In this document: one piece after another, positions 1 to 11,925 of the stretch | How positions within the stretch are numbered: the stretch's first letter is position 1 | Layout: each line of letters begins with the position of its first letter | From: Amborella trichopoda | Taxonomy: Eukaryota > Streptophyta > Magnoliopsida > Amborellales > Amborellaceae | Assembly (NCBI RefSeq): GCF_000471905.2 | Contig: NW_006494789.1 | Coordinates: forward strand, 4,549,438 to 4,613,437 | DNA length: 64,000 nucleotides | Direction: 5' to 3' | Made by a program: the position numbers and the translations under genes | The notes under the pieces: model-generated | Database searches by the model: none | What the model saw: the letters and a program-made list of their open reading frames with translations, nothing else | Told to the model about the DNA's origin: nothing

Positions 1-1612
1 TGATGTTAAGGTCTTCCTTTGTGATGAAGTCCACGCCCCCATCAAGGGCCCCACCAGCTGTGCAAGTCATCTTCTTCACTGGAAGAGGGTCGTTCTCACT
101 GGAACAAGAAGCCAAGTCAAAGCTAACCCTCTTAGAGGACGAATGTGCACTTGATGTTGATTCTCACACCAGGTGTGCAGTTGAAGGAATCACCTCTGAT
201 ATAGAAGGAGCGTGGGTAAGATCAGGGACCCCGTGGCAGTCGCTGTCATGTCTTCAGTCTAAAAAAAGGCTGGGCAAGGAGAACTAATTACGGGCTGAGA
301 TCCAAACCTGATTTGGTCAGCCTGACACTCTTTCACCGAGGAGAAGGCTCTTGTGCAGGCTCCGACTCAGAAACATCTAAGGTCACTGGCTTCTTCCTCT
401 TTTTCTTCTCTCTTTGGGGTAGCTCAGGCCTCTCTAAAGCATGGCCATATCGAAAATCAGCATCAGGGGCTGAATGGGGACCACTGCCAATAAGGGCGTT
501 ATAATCCTAAATGGGGGACCCCTCTCAACCTCCAACCTTTCGGCATTATTTCCATTCCAAGATAGAACAAAGGTTGTAGAAGGGCATCCCCGTCTTCTCT
601 TTAAGAGCAAGAACCTGCAGTGATTTGTCATCCACCCCCATCTATCGGGGCACCCCAAGTTGCTCCCAGTCTTAGGGATATTCTAGCTCGAAGATCTTCT
701 CGAACGTAGGTGGCACAAAGTTCTTTCCCTACTGGTATCGTGGCGCCAAGTACTGTTTTCCCCTTTTCAAGGATGATCCACTTGCCAATACCAGCTACTG
801 GTGATTCGCCACTAGTGCCAGTAGGCTTCTATAGCCTGACTTACCCTGCCCTAATGAGGGACGATGAATTTGTTTACCTCGGTGAGGTCTAAGCGTATTA
901 CCCAGGACATCCTCACATGTGTTGCCTTCCAGGATTCACGGCAGGTCCCCAGGTCATCCTTCTTCCTCTGAGAGCTTTCCTTCCTGTGTTGATTCTCGAA
1001 CATGATAGGAAATGCGCATCCTTGATCTAGCCCATGTTGTCGAGTAAAACGGTGAGGGTAGTATGCTTTGAGCTTCGAGCCAAATAGCATTATGAAAGGT
1101 AGGATAACTCCCCTTATGCTCAAAAGAAACATCAGCTTCGGACATACTAGTAGAGACGCCATCCAGCTCGTGGCCCAACTGATTAACAAAAGCACGGTCA
1201 GTGCAATCACCCACAGGAAATGGGTTACGACGTGTGAAGAAAGAGTCATCACCAATAAGCTTCGTGCGTGACCAGGGGTATGGAACTGGGCCTTTTTCCT
1301 TGCAATCTTCACAAGATGGGGGCACATAGCTACAGATAGAGCAGCATTTGTCGCATATGTACTTGGGAAGTACACAGAAAGACAACCGAACAGATAATGA
1401 GCTGGGAATGCTATCTTGGAATTCCCTGGGAAGCCTCTCCTCTTGTCAAACCGAGTCTGTCTCCTCCTTTAAATGACTTGCCTTGAGAAATTGACCTTAG
1501 GCCATAGTAAATGCTACATAACACTAGTTATGTCAGGGCATACTGGTGTCCTAGTGCCATGTCATAGGCTACAAAGAAGTAGCCTGGGTAGATCACATCG
1601 CTCGAGCCAGGG
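1..1612 (-). pseudogene. Plant mobile domain (PMD) remnant, distal part, in element T0
   Basis: Read on the minus strand, this stretch continues the sequence at 36469-37370; the two halves are separated only by inserted element G1. Recognisable PMD-type signatures include CSIYYGLRSIS near 1475-1540 and YYPHRFTRQHGLDQG near 1020-1070, both typical of the aminotransferase-like plant mobile domain. The domain is known from host nuclear proteins of the MAIN/MAIL group and from gypsy and Mutator-type elements. The sequence is broken at many points and is treated as a fossil. Its position, antisense next to Tat-style tandem repeats, suggests the antisense ORF of an older Tat element rather than a free host gene. 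The window cuts it at position 1. Confidence 0.65.
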
Positions 1613-1617
1613 AGGGC
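1613..1617. repeat. Target-site duplication of G1, left copy (AGGGC)
   Basis: AGGGC lies directly before the TG that opens the left LTR of G1. The same five bases follow the CA that closes the right LTR at 36463. A 5-bp duplication is the normal footprint of Ty3/gypsy integration and fixes both ends of G1. Confidence 0.9.
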
Positions 1618-2039
1618 TGTTTGAACACATTTTGTAACGCCTTGGGTCTTCGATGTGGAATAAAAGAGAAGCCGGTCAATAAAGCCCTGACATACAATGT
1701 AATTTTTGATGGTCCTAGAATTGCCCCAGAAAGAGTGAGAATGTTCCTAAGGACTCCAAAATGGCACCTACCAAGTTTCGTTGCAGTTTGACATGTCTAA
1801 GGCGGCATAAACAAAGAAATAATTTTGGAAAAATCAGCCTCTAGCACCCTGAAACTGATCCCGTAACTAAAACTCTATTTTCAGTACGTCAAATGGCTAT
1901 GGGATTACCATCATTGGATCCAACACGATCTAAAAACCCCAAGGGTTAAGTTTCGGCTTAAACAGACGTTTCAGGACGAAGTTATGGGTGAAACAATAAA
2001 AAGGATAGTCCGGATACTATTCCCGTGCAGCCTTTCTGC

Positions 2040-2065
2040 ACCAATCTCCATTAAAGGAGATTGGT
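2040..2065 (+). promoter_or_regulatory. Perfect 10-bp inverted repeat in G1 U3
   Basis: ACCAATCTCC (2040-2049) and GGAGATTGGT (2056-2065) are exact reverse complements around the loop ATTAAA. The same structure is intact in the partner LTR at 33636-33661, although the surrounding U3 has diverged. It is absent in this form from the G2 and G3 LTRs. Its role is unknown. Confidence 0.6.
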
Positions 2066-2146
2066 TTGCACAGTTATGAGCAGCAACTTTAGAGATTCAT
2101 ATCTCCCTCGTTATGAGTCAGATAGCACTTAAATTTTATGAGCGTG

Positions 2147-2165
2147 TTCGTCTTATCAAGACGAG
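2147..2165 (+). promoter_or_regulatory. Conserved U3 palindrome, copy A
   Basis: CGTCTT-ATC-AAGACG forms a 6-bp stem. Equivalent sites occur in all six LTR copies (near 13031, 26998, 33741, 40650 and 53592). Copy E has CGTCTC-ATC-GAGACG, a compensating change of both arms. The site precedes a conserved GATATGTGGCACGCC-like phrase in U3. Confidence 0.5.
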
Positions 2166-2910
2166 CATTTGATGTGGCATGCCCCGTGATGATGCTCGGG
2201 CAGGGAGAAAAGCTAGAGAGAAGGTTGCAGGAAAAAACATCAGTAGCACGACCCACTCGAGCGGCCATATCACGACGCTTGCGGACCCGATCGACGTGAA
2301 ACCAGTTCCGTCACTTACGTAAGGTTCGAGGCAATATCTGGTCCGAACCCCGCACATGATGAACGATTGGATTCAACACACGAAGGAGTCAAAGTTGCTG
2401 CATATTCCGACTGCCGTAATTCAAGATCCGACAAAAAACCCAAGATAGAAAAATCTTCGTTCGAGCATGAAATGGAGTTGTGTTTGTTGGAACGCGATGG
2501 TGATGGCATGCTCAGTGAAATTCAACAAAGAAATCACGAAAAAACATCAATAAACGAGTGCACTATTGATCGAAATTTTCAATATTCATACAAATTTTGA
2601 GTCGTGTGATCGTGGCCTAAAAATGCAATCTGTGGTTCGAAGATAGTACCAAATCAATCGGCATGCCGAGCCCAACAAAAAAGTAATCATCTTTCAGCCA
2701 AACAGGCACCGGAGCAACCCCAAATCATCTATGGAAAATCACGCACGTTCTAAGACCGCAACAGGGACTGTTTTGGAATTTCATATATTGTTGGGTAGGG
2801 GCAGAACCTTCATTTTGCACCCATTTTTACATTTTATTTTAATTCAAATAAGTTGTAAGTATTATCGATTACGTTAGATTTTAGGCATCCACCCATGTTT
2901 TAGCCTTTCG

Positions 2911-4530
2911 ATGAAGGTAACTTTCTCTCTCCTCCTCTGTTCTCTCTCTTCCTCTTCTTACTTTCTCTCTACTACTCACTTCTCTCTCTTCCTCTTCTTA
3001 CTTTCTCTCCTCCTCTCTTCTCTCTCTTCCTCTTCTTTCTTTCTCTCTCCTATCCTTCTTCTTTCAATCTCTCTCTCTTTTCTTCTTCTCTATCATTCCC
3101 TCCCTTCCTCTTATTATCTCCCTCTTCACTCAGCATGCACGGTAGTGGGCCATCATCATGCGTGTATTTCATCCCCTTCTTTTGTCTTTTCCTCTGCTTT
3201 ATTTCCTTACTCATCCCCCTTTCTTTCCTAATCCTTCCTCTCTCTTTCCTAATCTTCTTTCTTCCCTCTCTTTCTTCTCTTTTCTTTTCTTCCTTTCTCT
3301 TTCCTAATCTCTCTCTTCTTTCTTTCTCCATATTCTTTTCTTTCTCTCTCTTCTCCACTCATGCACGGCAGTGCTTATCGCTAGGCATGACATCCTCCTT
3401 CTCCTAGAACATGCACAGTGAGCTGGGTCTTAGCCCAAGTGGCAGGCCGAGCCTCTGTCCAAGTTCCTCTTGCCCCATGTCGCACACGGCGATGTTCAAC
3501 GCTGTACATGACATTCCTTCACCTAAAATCTGACAAGGATATTGAACCGGGCCCTTTCTCAAGTGGCGGGTTGGGTCTTGTCCGAGTCCCTTTTTGATAC
3601 GCACAACGATGCCTATCGCCATGCGTATCTTTTTCTTTTCTTTTCTTTTCTCTCTCTTATCTCTATCCCTTGTCATGGATGGTGGAACCTAACACCGTCT
3701 ATGTTCTCTTTTTTCTCTCTCCTATCATGGACGGTGGAAACTATCGCTGTCCATGTTCTCTTTTTCTCTCTCTCGCTCCTGTCATGGACGACGGAACCTA
3801 TCGCCATCCATGTTCTCTTTCTCTCTCCCTTTCTTATCATGGATGACAGAACCCTATCACCATCCATGATTTTATCTTTCTTCTCTCCTCAGTCATGAAC
3901 GGCAAAACCCTATCGCCATCCATGCTTCTATCTTTCTCACTCTTCTCTCTTTATTCTCTCTATTCTCTATCTACTTTCTCTTTCTTTTCCCCTCTCTTCC
4001 CTCTTCTTTCTCTCACTTTTCTTTCTTCTTTCTCTCTCTTCTCCCCTCTCTTCTTTCTCTCTTCTCCCCTCTCTCTTATTTCTCTCTCTTCTCCCTTCTC
4101 TCTTCTTTCTCTTTCTTTTCTTTCTTCTTTCTCTCTCTTCTTTCCTCTCTCTCTCTCGTCTTCTCTCTCTTTGCTCTTCTTTCTCACTTCTCTCTTTTCT
4201 TGCTTTCTTCTTTCCTTTATCTTCTCTCCTTTCTTCTCTTCTCTTTCTTTCTTCGTCTTCTCTCTTCTCCTCTCTTCTATTCTCTTCTTCTCTTCTTCTT
4301 CGCTCTTCTCCACTCTTTTATTCTCTTCTTCTCATCTTCTTCTCTTTTCTCCTCTCTTTTATTCCCTTCTTCTCTTCTTCTGTCTCTTATGTCTTCTCTC
4401 TTAATCTCTCATCTTTTTCTCTCTCTTATATTCTCTTCATCTTTTTCCTCTTCTTTTTGTTTATTTCTTCTCTCTTATCTCTCCTTCCTCTCTCTTCTAT
4501 TTTCTTCTCTTTCTCTCTTTCCCTCTCGTT
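2911..4530 (+). repeat. Pyrimidine-rich low-complexity tract in LTR A
   Basis: About 1.6 kb is almost pure C/T on the plus strand, built from TCTC, TTCT and CTTCTT-like words. Three copies of a roughly 45-bp unit stand near 2921-3035. Short G-containing islands interrupt it at about 3130-3180, 3355-3600 and 3670-3935. Long frames here translate only to Ser/Leu/Phe on plus, or Lys/Glu/Arg on minus, and are not genes. The partner LTR has a shorter, differently arranged tract at 34678-35755. Confidence 0.85.
3673..3935 (+). repeat. Five-copy tandem repeat, about 54-57 bp, in LTR A
   Basis: Units begin with CATGGA(C/T) near 3673, 3728, 3783, 3838 and 3893 and end in a C/T run. Several units contain inverted arms, for example CATGGAC...GTCCATG and CATGGAT...ATCCATG. 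The partner LTR has only about two diverged units near 35085-35170, so the array changed copy number after insertion. Confidence 0.7.
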
Positions 4531-5263
4531 TGACCAAGAGACGACAGGCTACGTTTAGTATTGCCATGGTAGTCTCGCTGTTGAGCAGTATTGTTGCCAT
4601 GCCGGTCTGAGTTATCGTGCCTGTCTTGCTGCTACGACAGGCTAGCCATTTTGCTAGGCCAATTAATGTTGGTTTTGTCGTCGAGTATTACTACTATAGT
4701 GTCGGTCTGAGTTATTGTGCCCATCTTGATACTATGCCAGGTCAATCACTATAGTGGCCTAGCCACTGTATCAGTCTAGCCACTTGGTCAAATTCTTCTA
4801 TTCTCTTTCCTTTATTTTATCTATTTCTTCTCCTTTCATCACCCCAATCTCCAATCCTCTTATTCTTTCCTTCTTCCTTTGAATGCGCATGCCTATGTGC
4901 CTTCGCCCAAAGACAAGGTGGGGTTCCTTGGCCCACTTGTCTTGTAAAATTAACCATGTGTGTGTGATCGCATAAACAAGAGAGTGCAGGTCAAGGGAGG
5001 CGATTTCGAACCAATTTAAGGATTGGAGGGCTTTCATCGTGATCTACGAGGCCGGCCACCTGAGTCTGCCCAAGTGAGTCATGGACCCAGGTGAGGAGTG
5101 TTCTGCCTCACATTAAATTCCTCTCTCACCATTTGGTGTATCTGCCCTTACTCCTTAGCAAGGTTCTCGAGAGAACGGTCTCAAATCCCAGGTTTCCCTT
5201 GGAACCCGAGACACATGCCACCAGGTCATCCCAACCAAGGGGCGAGATCGAGGCATCTAACCA

Positions 5264-5285
5264 GCATGATGATGCCACTGAGGAC
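5264..5285 (+). other. G1 primer-binding site region
   Basis: The 20 or so bases after the LTR end align with the equivalent sites of G2 (GCTTGGCGACTCCACTGGAG) and G3. Position and conservation fit a minus-strand primer site. The G1 copy has diverged. The primer tRNA is not assigned; the form resembles the tRNA-Arg type used by Ogre/Tat elements, but this is from memory and unchecked. Confidence 0.6.
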
Positions 5286-6910
5286 TCACTACCCCTTTGT
5301 CAGATAATCCTTGTTTAGCTAGTCTCTCCTTTGTTTTCTGTATTGCACACACATGGCTTCTGGGTTCCTTAACCCATTTATCTAGATCGGGAATTTTCTC
5401 ATCCCCATATTTGCGAGCTTCCCACGGGAACAAGTTCCTCGAACTTCGTTCTCAACTTCCTTCGGTGTAAAGACCCAGTGTCTAGCTCCCAAGTCCTAAC
5501 CTAGATAGGTGTGAGAAGGGACTTAAAGGTCCCTAACTCCCCATCTCCTAACTCTGGTGGACCTTCCACCAAAGCACTTTGCATCAGTAGCATGTCTGCT
5601 ACCACTCATAGCATGCACCCTGTCAACGACAAGTCACTTGCCGATCGTATTATATAGGCACACCGAAAGGCTACCCAATCCCTTTCTTTAAAAGGTAAGG
5701 ACATTGTCGTTGCTCCTGTAGGTCGCCGCAAGGCCACCCCCTACATTTCTGCACCACTTTAGGTCTCTATGTTTAGAGACTCAACACATCAAGGTGGAGA
5801 CCCTAGAGCCTCCACATCATGAACACACCCTAAGGCTCGTGAGTCACCCACTCGAGCCACACCTCGGGGCAACCTTTGTTTTACCTCGAGTAGGTGTCCA
5901 GGAACAGGCCTCCTCAGGCCGAAACCTGTACATATATATGCATGTGCATCCCACCACTCAAGGTAATGCCTTCGCTGTGACAATCCAAGTACACAGAAGA
6001 TGATCCCCTCGTCCTCCCTCTCGGCACACACTAGTGCACACGATAAGGGGCAGGCTTCCACCAATTCTCTTACAAACCTGTTCTCTTATAGACATCTGCT
6101 TGCACTTCTTGGCTTCCTAAGGATGGACTACTTGTTCAAGCCCGAGCTGACCCCAAAGTCACCCATGATCCTTCTTCAAGGGGTGAACACGTGCCACCTT
6201 CATGAACCGCTCCTCGCTCCTAACTTAGGCATCATCATGAGTCGATCCTTCCCTGGCCTTCCCCTTCTCTTTCGGGCAAGCACCTCAAACCCTGGTACTC
6301 GAAGACCTTCCCCAAGAGTGTCATCTGAAACCAGCTCTATTATCTTGGCCATGCCTCTGGAGCCCAAAAGAGAGCTCGGGGTAAAGACCTGGTGGGAGAT
6401 CAAGTCCTTCATCCTCCCCGGCCCAGGTTGACCCCAGTTCCTGACCCACACCCATTGCTTCACTTAATGGAGACAGCTCTCTCTTGTGCAAGAAGTACCG
6501 ACTAGCCGCAGTCCCGATTGCAGTTCTGGCATGAGGTCCATCAAAGCCTCAAAGGCAAGCGTGACAGGGGTCTACAAATCCTGAGCAGGGAAGCCACTAA
6601 AACAGTTGGGGCTCCCAGCTCCGATGACCCTCTTCACCAAAACCCCTGCTACCCTCTTCAGATAATAGAGCTTTAAGAAGAGGTGCGTGAATCCTTCACA
6701 AAGGTCAGCATCGTAGAAGATGACCCGACCACCCAGCAGCCACGGTACTAAGACCGTCGAGAACCAGTCCTCATGCAGTCGGCATATAAGACTTGAGTTC
6801 AGTCAGGGCATGCTGAGCCGTTGCTATCCGATCTATCGCGCACGACCCACCAACCTTGGAAGCCTTCAACTGCACTGGAGGTTGATCTCCCTAGAGAAAT
6901 GATAAACGTT
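5286..6910 (+). other. G1 leader between primer site and gag
   Basis: About 1.6 kb lies between primer site and gag and aligns along its length with 15157-16720 (G2) and 42217-43757 (G3). It holds a conserved short hairpin, AGGGAC-TTAAAG-GTCCCT at 5517-5534. No recognised protein domain is present. Tat elements often carry an extra ORF upstream of gag, but I cannot show one here. Confidence 0.55.
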
Positions 6911-9320
6911 ATGGTTGTGAACGAACCTAGTGACTCTCACGTATGGACAGGTTTGAACAAATGGTGCGTGCCATGATGGAGAAGATTGATCGCATGGAAA
7001 GCATGCGGTCCCTAGTCGATGTATCCCATCACGAGGCCGACTCCCATTACTCAGATGATGCAGCTCCAAGGCAGCCTCGTCCTCGTATCTCACAAGACAA
7101 TTCTGTCCCTCACACCGTCTCACAGGCAAACATCGACGCCATGGTAATCCACAGCTTAAATAACAGAAAGATCCAAGGAATACAGGGTACAACACTTTAC
7201 CAAAAGCGTACACCCTCCTACATTGATTAGGTTCCGTTTCCTGTGGACTACAAAAGAGGGAAGTTTCCCCTATTTAATGGTACGACATCCCTGCACCAGC
7301 ATATCGCCCATTTCCAAACATGTCGATAGAAAGTGGGGGATGGGAGACTCCTCCTCCGTCAGTTTGTTGAAACCCTTGATGGCGTGGCCTTTCAATGGTA
7401 TGCTAGGTTTCCCCTAAATTCAGTACATACTTGGGAGGAAATGGAGCAACTGTTCCGCTAGTGCTTTTATAAGGTCGAGAGAGAGGGCCAAACAATTGAG
7501 CTTCTCACCTTGACCCGGGAACCTGACGAACCCGTGGATCAATTCATAGCAAGATGGAGAGATTTGGCTGCTCGCCATCCTAATCCCATGCATGAGAAGG
7601 AAGCAATCTAGACCAGTGTAAGAAATATGCGACCCGAGAGTGCCCTACATGTTGAGGCCTCCAATTCGATCTCCATGTCAGAGCTGATCTCTAAGTCAGT
7701 TCACATAGAGAGCCTATCGTGCCACCATGGCAGGTCACGTCAACAGTCTTTGAGCTCGGGAAATAACCAGGGCAACGGTAATTCTCGAACCAACGCCCGA
7801 GGCAATCAGCAAAAAGGGGTGATCAATGCAGCTGTCACCGTCAGTGACTTGAAGAAGGCAGTCTCTCAGACTTTGGATCTCTCCAAAGGCATAGGCACAA
7901 CACAGACGGCACCTTAGGGAGGCAAGTAGCAGTAGTCATACAACCGGGTACCCCCACCTGCGAACCTTAATCGAGATGATTATCGGGCCAAGCATAGGAA
8001 TAAAGTCTCTCCTTTTGAAAAGGAATGGGTCCCTGCGCTACCCCGACTGTTGCTCGAGCTAAGATGATTTAGCTGCTTGAAAGTAAGTTTCCTAATTTGG
8101 CTAGACTCGACGCCCACACAAACTATTGTGCTTACCCCATAGAGGAATGCTGCACACTCAAGGACTTCATCGACACTCTGATCCAGAAGGGCTCGAAGAA
8201 CTTAAGAAAGGATTCGGGGCCACTGAGGCTACCCACACGGTGATAGTACAGGAGGAAAGCGAAGGCCCGCACTCTTTTGATGAGCTTCCATCGGATCACC
8301 TTTAGGCTTTGTTTGGTATGATGCTCCAACAAGGACTCGTCACACCAAAGCCGGCAAGGCTGACCAAGTGCCTTGCTCAGGGAACCGAGAATCATTGGTG
8401 CCCGTATAATCAGATATGGCGCCAAAAGTTAAGTGAATGCTATGGGTTCAAAGCCATAGTTGCAAAGAAGGTGCAAAGAGGTCACATTTCCTACGACATC
8501 ATGGAAGAACACCCTCGACTTCCCAACCTTGCAGAGTCTATCACAGGCAGAGCAGACTCAAATCCTTAAAGAGAGAGGCAGTTCTCAAGCTAGGGCCGTT
8601 CACAAACCTAGCAAGATGAATCAAGCACCTCTCAAGGAAACTAGGAGGAGACGAGCGCCAAGGGCTCCTCGCTGGAGGAATAAGATTCCTCAACTACCGG
8701 TCGAGCAAGAAATTCTCAGGTCTCTTCCTCCCTTGCTGACCATACAAGACTTCATCCCTGTCGCCATCGACGTTATTCCCTCTTCTCATTAAGAGGACAT
8801 CCCTTGGCCATCTTTTACTCGGGGCATGTCCAATGAGGGTGACGACATTAAAAGCACCCCCCAACGGTCTACGCAAGGGAAAAACCTCAAAGACTCCCTG
8901 CACACATCCAATTATGATGATGACATAAAAAGTTGCCCAAATCGATCTGATGAGGGGAATGACCCTAAAAGTCCCTCACGTACTAACCCTTATTTTTCGT
9001 CTTCTTCTTCTCCCTCCTCTTCTATGTCTTCTACAGGTACAACCCGAGAATGTCCAAACTTCGAGGCCCTCTACAGAGAACTCAAAGGAACCAATATAAG
9101 CAAGACGGACTGGAGGCGGAAAAGAAAGACGCTATCCTAGGCGGCTGGATTCTTGACAGTTGCTGATTCCTTGGCAGCTCGAGCTAAGTCAGATCCATCT
9201 TCTTCCATAAAGAAGCATAAGAGGTCAAAGGCGAAGAAACCCTAGTAGCCTCCTGAGCCCGACTTTGATTAGAGGCCGAGAGAATCAAGAGGGAAGAGTT
9301 TCTATTCTCAGGAAGTTTGT
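6911..9320 (+). pseudogene. G1 gag (fossil)
   Basis: This region starts with a Met/Glu-rich segment (MDRFEQMVRAMMEKIDRME near 6943) that aligns with the gag starts of G2 and G3. It continues through a retrotransposon-gag core with the LFNGT and FQWYARFP-type motifs near 7265-7440. Zinc-knuckle-like motifs follow near 8128 and 8398 (WCPYNQ...C). A Ser-rich linker lies near 9000-9030. Gag forms the virus-like particle and binds element RNA. The region is a fossil with many breaks. Confidence 0.75.
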
Positions 9321-10226
9321 TACATGGTGCAAATCTCAAAAGCACCACCCAGCACGGGGCAAATTAGCCTGAGATCAGGGAAAACACTGCAACCCCCACC
9401 TCAAAAGCCAAGCGTCCAGAATTTTCCTAGTCCACCACTCCTTCCTCGTCTGAATACCCTAAACAATTTACCCATCCTCAAGCTCCCTAGGCTCCTTCCT
9501 CACCCAAATACCCCGGACAATCCACCCATCCTCCAATTCCTTGGGATGCCTCTGGTCCTATATACTCAGACCACCCAAACTAAGTTGACTGCATGACCAA
9601 GTTAGCCAGCAAACTAAAATAAACCTTCTCCACCTTAACCTGACCCTCGACCTACCACACTACCTAGACCTATGGGGGACACATGGGAACATCAAGAAAG
9701 TCCTCATGAAGAACTAGTTGTCTATATAATAACTGAGTCACAGCTGTCCCAGGTACCTCAGAATGAATTCCCTCTGCAGGATACATTGGCCTTCCTCGAA
9801 GTTATTCCTTTCATCGACAAACAAGATGAGGATGCAAGAGCCATGTTCCATAACAACGCTTGGCTAGAAGAAGAACTGCCAGGAGTATGGGTGTCGTCAC
9901 TAGAGTATAGTGAGAAGAGCTCTGAAGCTAATGACTAGGAATTGCAGGAGGCCCCAAAAGAATGGGAAGAAGGCGGCCAAGTCACGGCTGATGAACTCGA
10001 GGAGATAAATTTAGGGGATGAAACTGACCATAGACCCACTTTCATCTCGACAAATATGTCGCCAGAGGAGAAAGAGAAGTTTATCTCCTTCTTGCGAGCA
10101 AGCCGAGACATCTTTGCCAGACATTACCATGAGATACCTGGTTTATATCCTCAGGTCACAGTCCACCATCTCGACATCGATCCATCCATCAAGTAAAAAT
10201 AAAGAAGGTTCAGGCCTGATCTTGAA
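9321..10226 (+). pseudogene. G1 gag-to-pol linker, fossil
   Basis: The segment begins with the SLRSGKTLQPPPQ-type motif also seen in G2. An acidic region at 9672-9938 follows, then a segment reading PTFIST.MSPEEKEKF and HYHEIPGLYP near 10030-10150. That last segment is the N-terminal extension of Tat-type reverse transcriptase and is shared with G3 at 46320-46450. A protease active site was not recognised between the two. Confidence 0.6.
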
Positions 10227-10860
10227 ATGCAGATAGATGATGAGGTGGCCAAACTCAGGCAAGCAAGCTTCATTCGTGAAGTCAAGTACCCAAAGTGGCT
10301 GGCAAATGTTGTACCGGTCAAGAAGAAAAAAAGAAAAATTAGGGTCTGCATTGACTTCCGCAACTTGAATGCCGCTTTCTCAAAGGATGACTTCCTGTTG
10401 CCATTTACAAAAATGCTCATTGACTCCACGACTCATTGTCAGATCTTCTCCTTCATGGACGAATACTCTGGGTACAATCAGATACGAATGGCGCCAGAAG
10501 ATGAGGAAGCCACAGCATTCTTGACTCCAAAAGGGGTCTTCTGCTACACAATGATGCCTTTCGAATTGAAGAATGCCGATGCCATGTATCAGAGAGAAAT
10601 GACGACCATATCTAAGGACATGATGCACAAGGAGGTCGGATGTTATGTGGATGACTTAGTGGTGAAATTCGAAAAGAAAGAAGCTCATATGCAAGACCTT
10701 GAAAAGGCGTTTGAACGATTAGGCCTTCATCAGCTCAAGATGAACCCACTAAAATGCATTTTTGGAGTGAGTTCAGGGAAGTTCTTAGGGTTCATTGTTA
10801 AACAATGAGGGCTAGAAGTTGAGTCAGTGAAGATCAAGGCTATCCAGGAAATGCCGCCAC
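10227..10860 (+). pseudogene. G1 reverse transcriptase domain
   Basis: This is the RT core that copies element RNA into DNA. Visible motifs in order are WLANVVPVKKK, RVCIDFRNLN, the substrate-site region FSFMDEYSGYNQI, the catalytic YVDD box at 10644-10655, and the thumb region LKMNPLKCIFGV...FLGFIV. About 190 residues are open here, an unusually clean stretch for this fossil. The protein is close to G3's at 46551-47198. The domain order with RNase H downstream is that of Ty3/gypsy. Confidence 0.88.
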
Positions 10861-11480
10861 CAACTACATTGTGAGAGTTGCGATCCCTTCAAGGGAAACT
10901 GGCTTATATCTGTAGGTTCATCTCGAACCTCTCAGGTCACTGTAAGCCTTTTACACACCTGTTAAAGAAGGATACCCCATTCATCTGGGATGAAACATGC
11001 CAGGTAGTGCTTGATGACATCAAGCGATATTTGCTCAACCCTCCAGTGCTCTCTACACCAGTGTTGGGAAAACCTCTCATCCTGTATATGACGGCTCTAG
11101 ACGAGTCACTCGGGGCATTATTGACGCAAAAAAAAGACGAGGGGAAAGAGATCGCACTATACTATCTCAGCGGTAGGATGCAAGGGGCCGAGAAGAATTA
11201 TCCCCCTATCGAGAAAATGTGCCTGGGCTTAATCTTCGCGGTATAAAAGCTCTGCCACTACTTGCTCGATCATGAAGTAAAGCTTATATTAAAAGCAGAC
11301 ACTGTAAAGTTTCTCATGACACCTCCATGCTTGTCGGGATGCCTTGCTAAGTGGGCATTATTGCTGATGGAATTCAACATCACATACATACCACAAAAGC
11401 CCATCAAGGGTCAAGTCCTCGCTGACTTTCTCGTAGGACATCTTATACCGGTAGAATCTCCTTTATCAAGTGACCCCCCT
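10861..11480 (+). pseudogene. G1 RNase H (first, gypsy-type) with connection region
   Basis: The RT connection region leads into ILYMTALDESLGALLTQ near 11080, followed by IALYYLSGRMQGAEKNYPPI near 11150-11210. These are the normal landmarks of the gypsy RNase H, which degrades the RNA strand of the hybrid. The segment then runs through a PCLSGCLAKWALLLMEF motif near 11320-11370. The equivalent in G3 is 47199-47760. Confidence 0.8.
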
Positions 11481-11489
11481 TATGAAGAA

Positions 11490-11925
11490 ACATTATGTGC
11501 AGAACTTGCTCACGAGTGGGAGATGTACTTTGATGGAGCTTTCCAATCTGATCGATGAGGTGTCGGAGTGGTATTTATGATTCCGAAAGGAGGGGTACTT
11601 CCTCTATTCTTCTCTCTCACCAAAGCCGGTTCCCATAACGAGGCAGAATATCAGGCCGTTATAATTGGGGTGGAGATTGCCTTTGATCTAGACTTGGAGT
11701 AGCTTAATATATATGGCGATTCTTAGTTAGTTATTCTGCAGCATAAGGGGATCTATGGCGTGAAAAAGGACACTCTCAAGCCTTATCATGATACTACACA
11801 ATCATATATTGCTCAATTTGATGATGTTTCCTTGAGTCACATCCCCAGGAGGTTAAACTCATAGGCTGATGTACTCGCAAAACTCGGGGCTACAATTCAA
11901 TTTTCCTCACCAGGGCCCACGCCTA
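11490..11925 (+). pseudogene. G1 second (archaeal-type) RNase H
   Basis: EMYFDGAFQSDR near 11521 is the first active-site strand (YFDGA). SHNEAEYQAVI near 11635 and a GDS motif near 11716 mark the remaining active-site strands. This is the additional archaeal-type RNase H found between the first RNase H and integrase in the Tat clade, and the strongest evidence for placing G1 there. G3 has the same domain at 47825-48230. Confidence 0.8.

Larger units (their letters stand above)
1618..5263 (+). repeat. G1 left LTR (copy A)
   Basis: This LTR opens with TGTTTGAAC and closes with CTAACCA, then runs into a primer-binding site. It is about 3.6 kb, long because of an expanded pyrimidine tract in its centre. 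Its partner is 33251-36463. Related LTRs of G2 and G3 share the same opening, U3 palindromes and last 300 bp. The last block, ending in the phrase GAGATCGAGGCATCTAACCA, is the most conserved part among all six LTR copies in the window. Confidence 0.9.

Noticed and set aside
3960-4313. Lys/Glu/Arg-rich minus-strand frame of 117 codons
   Set aside because: Complement of the pyrimidine tract; the charged coiled-coil look follows from base composition. The same applies to 3050-3358.
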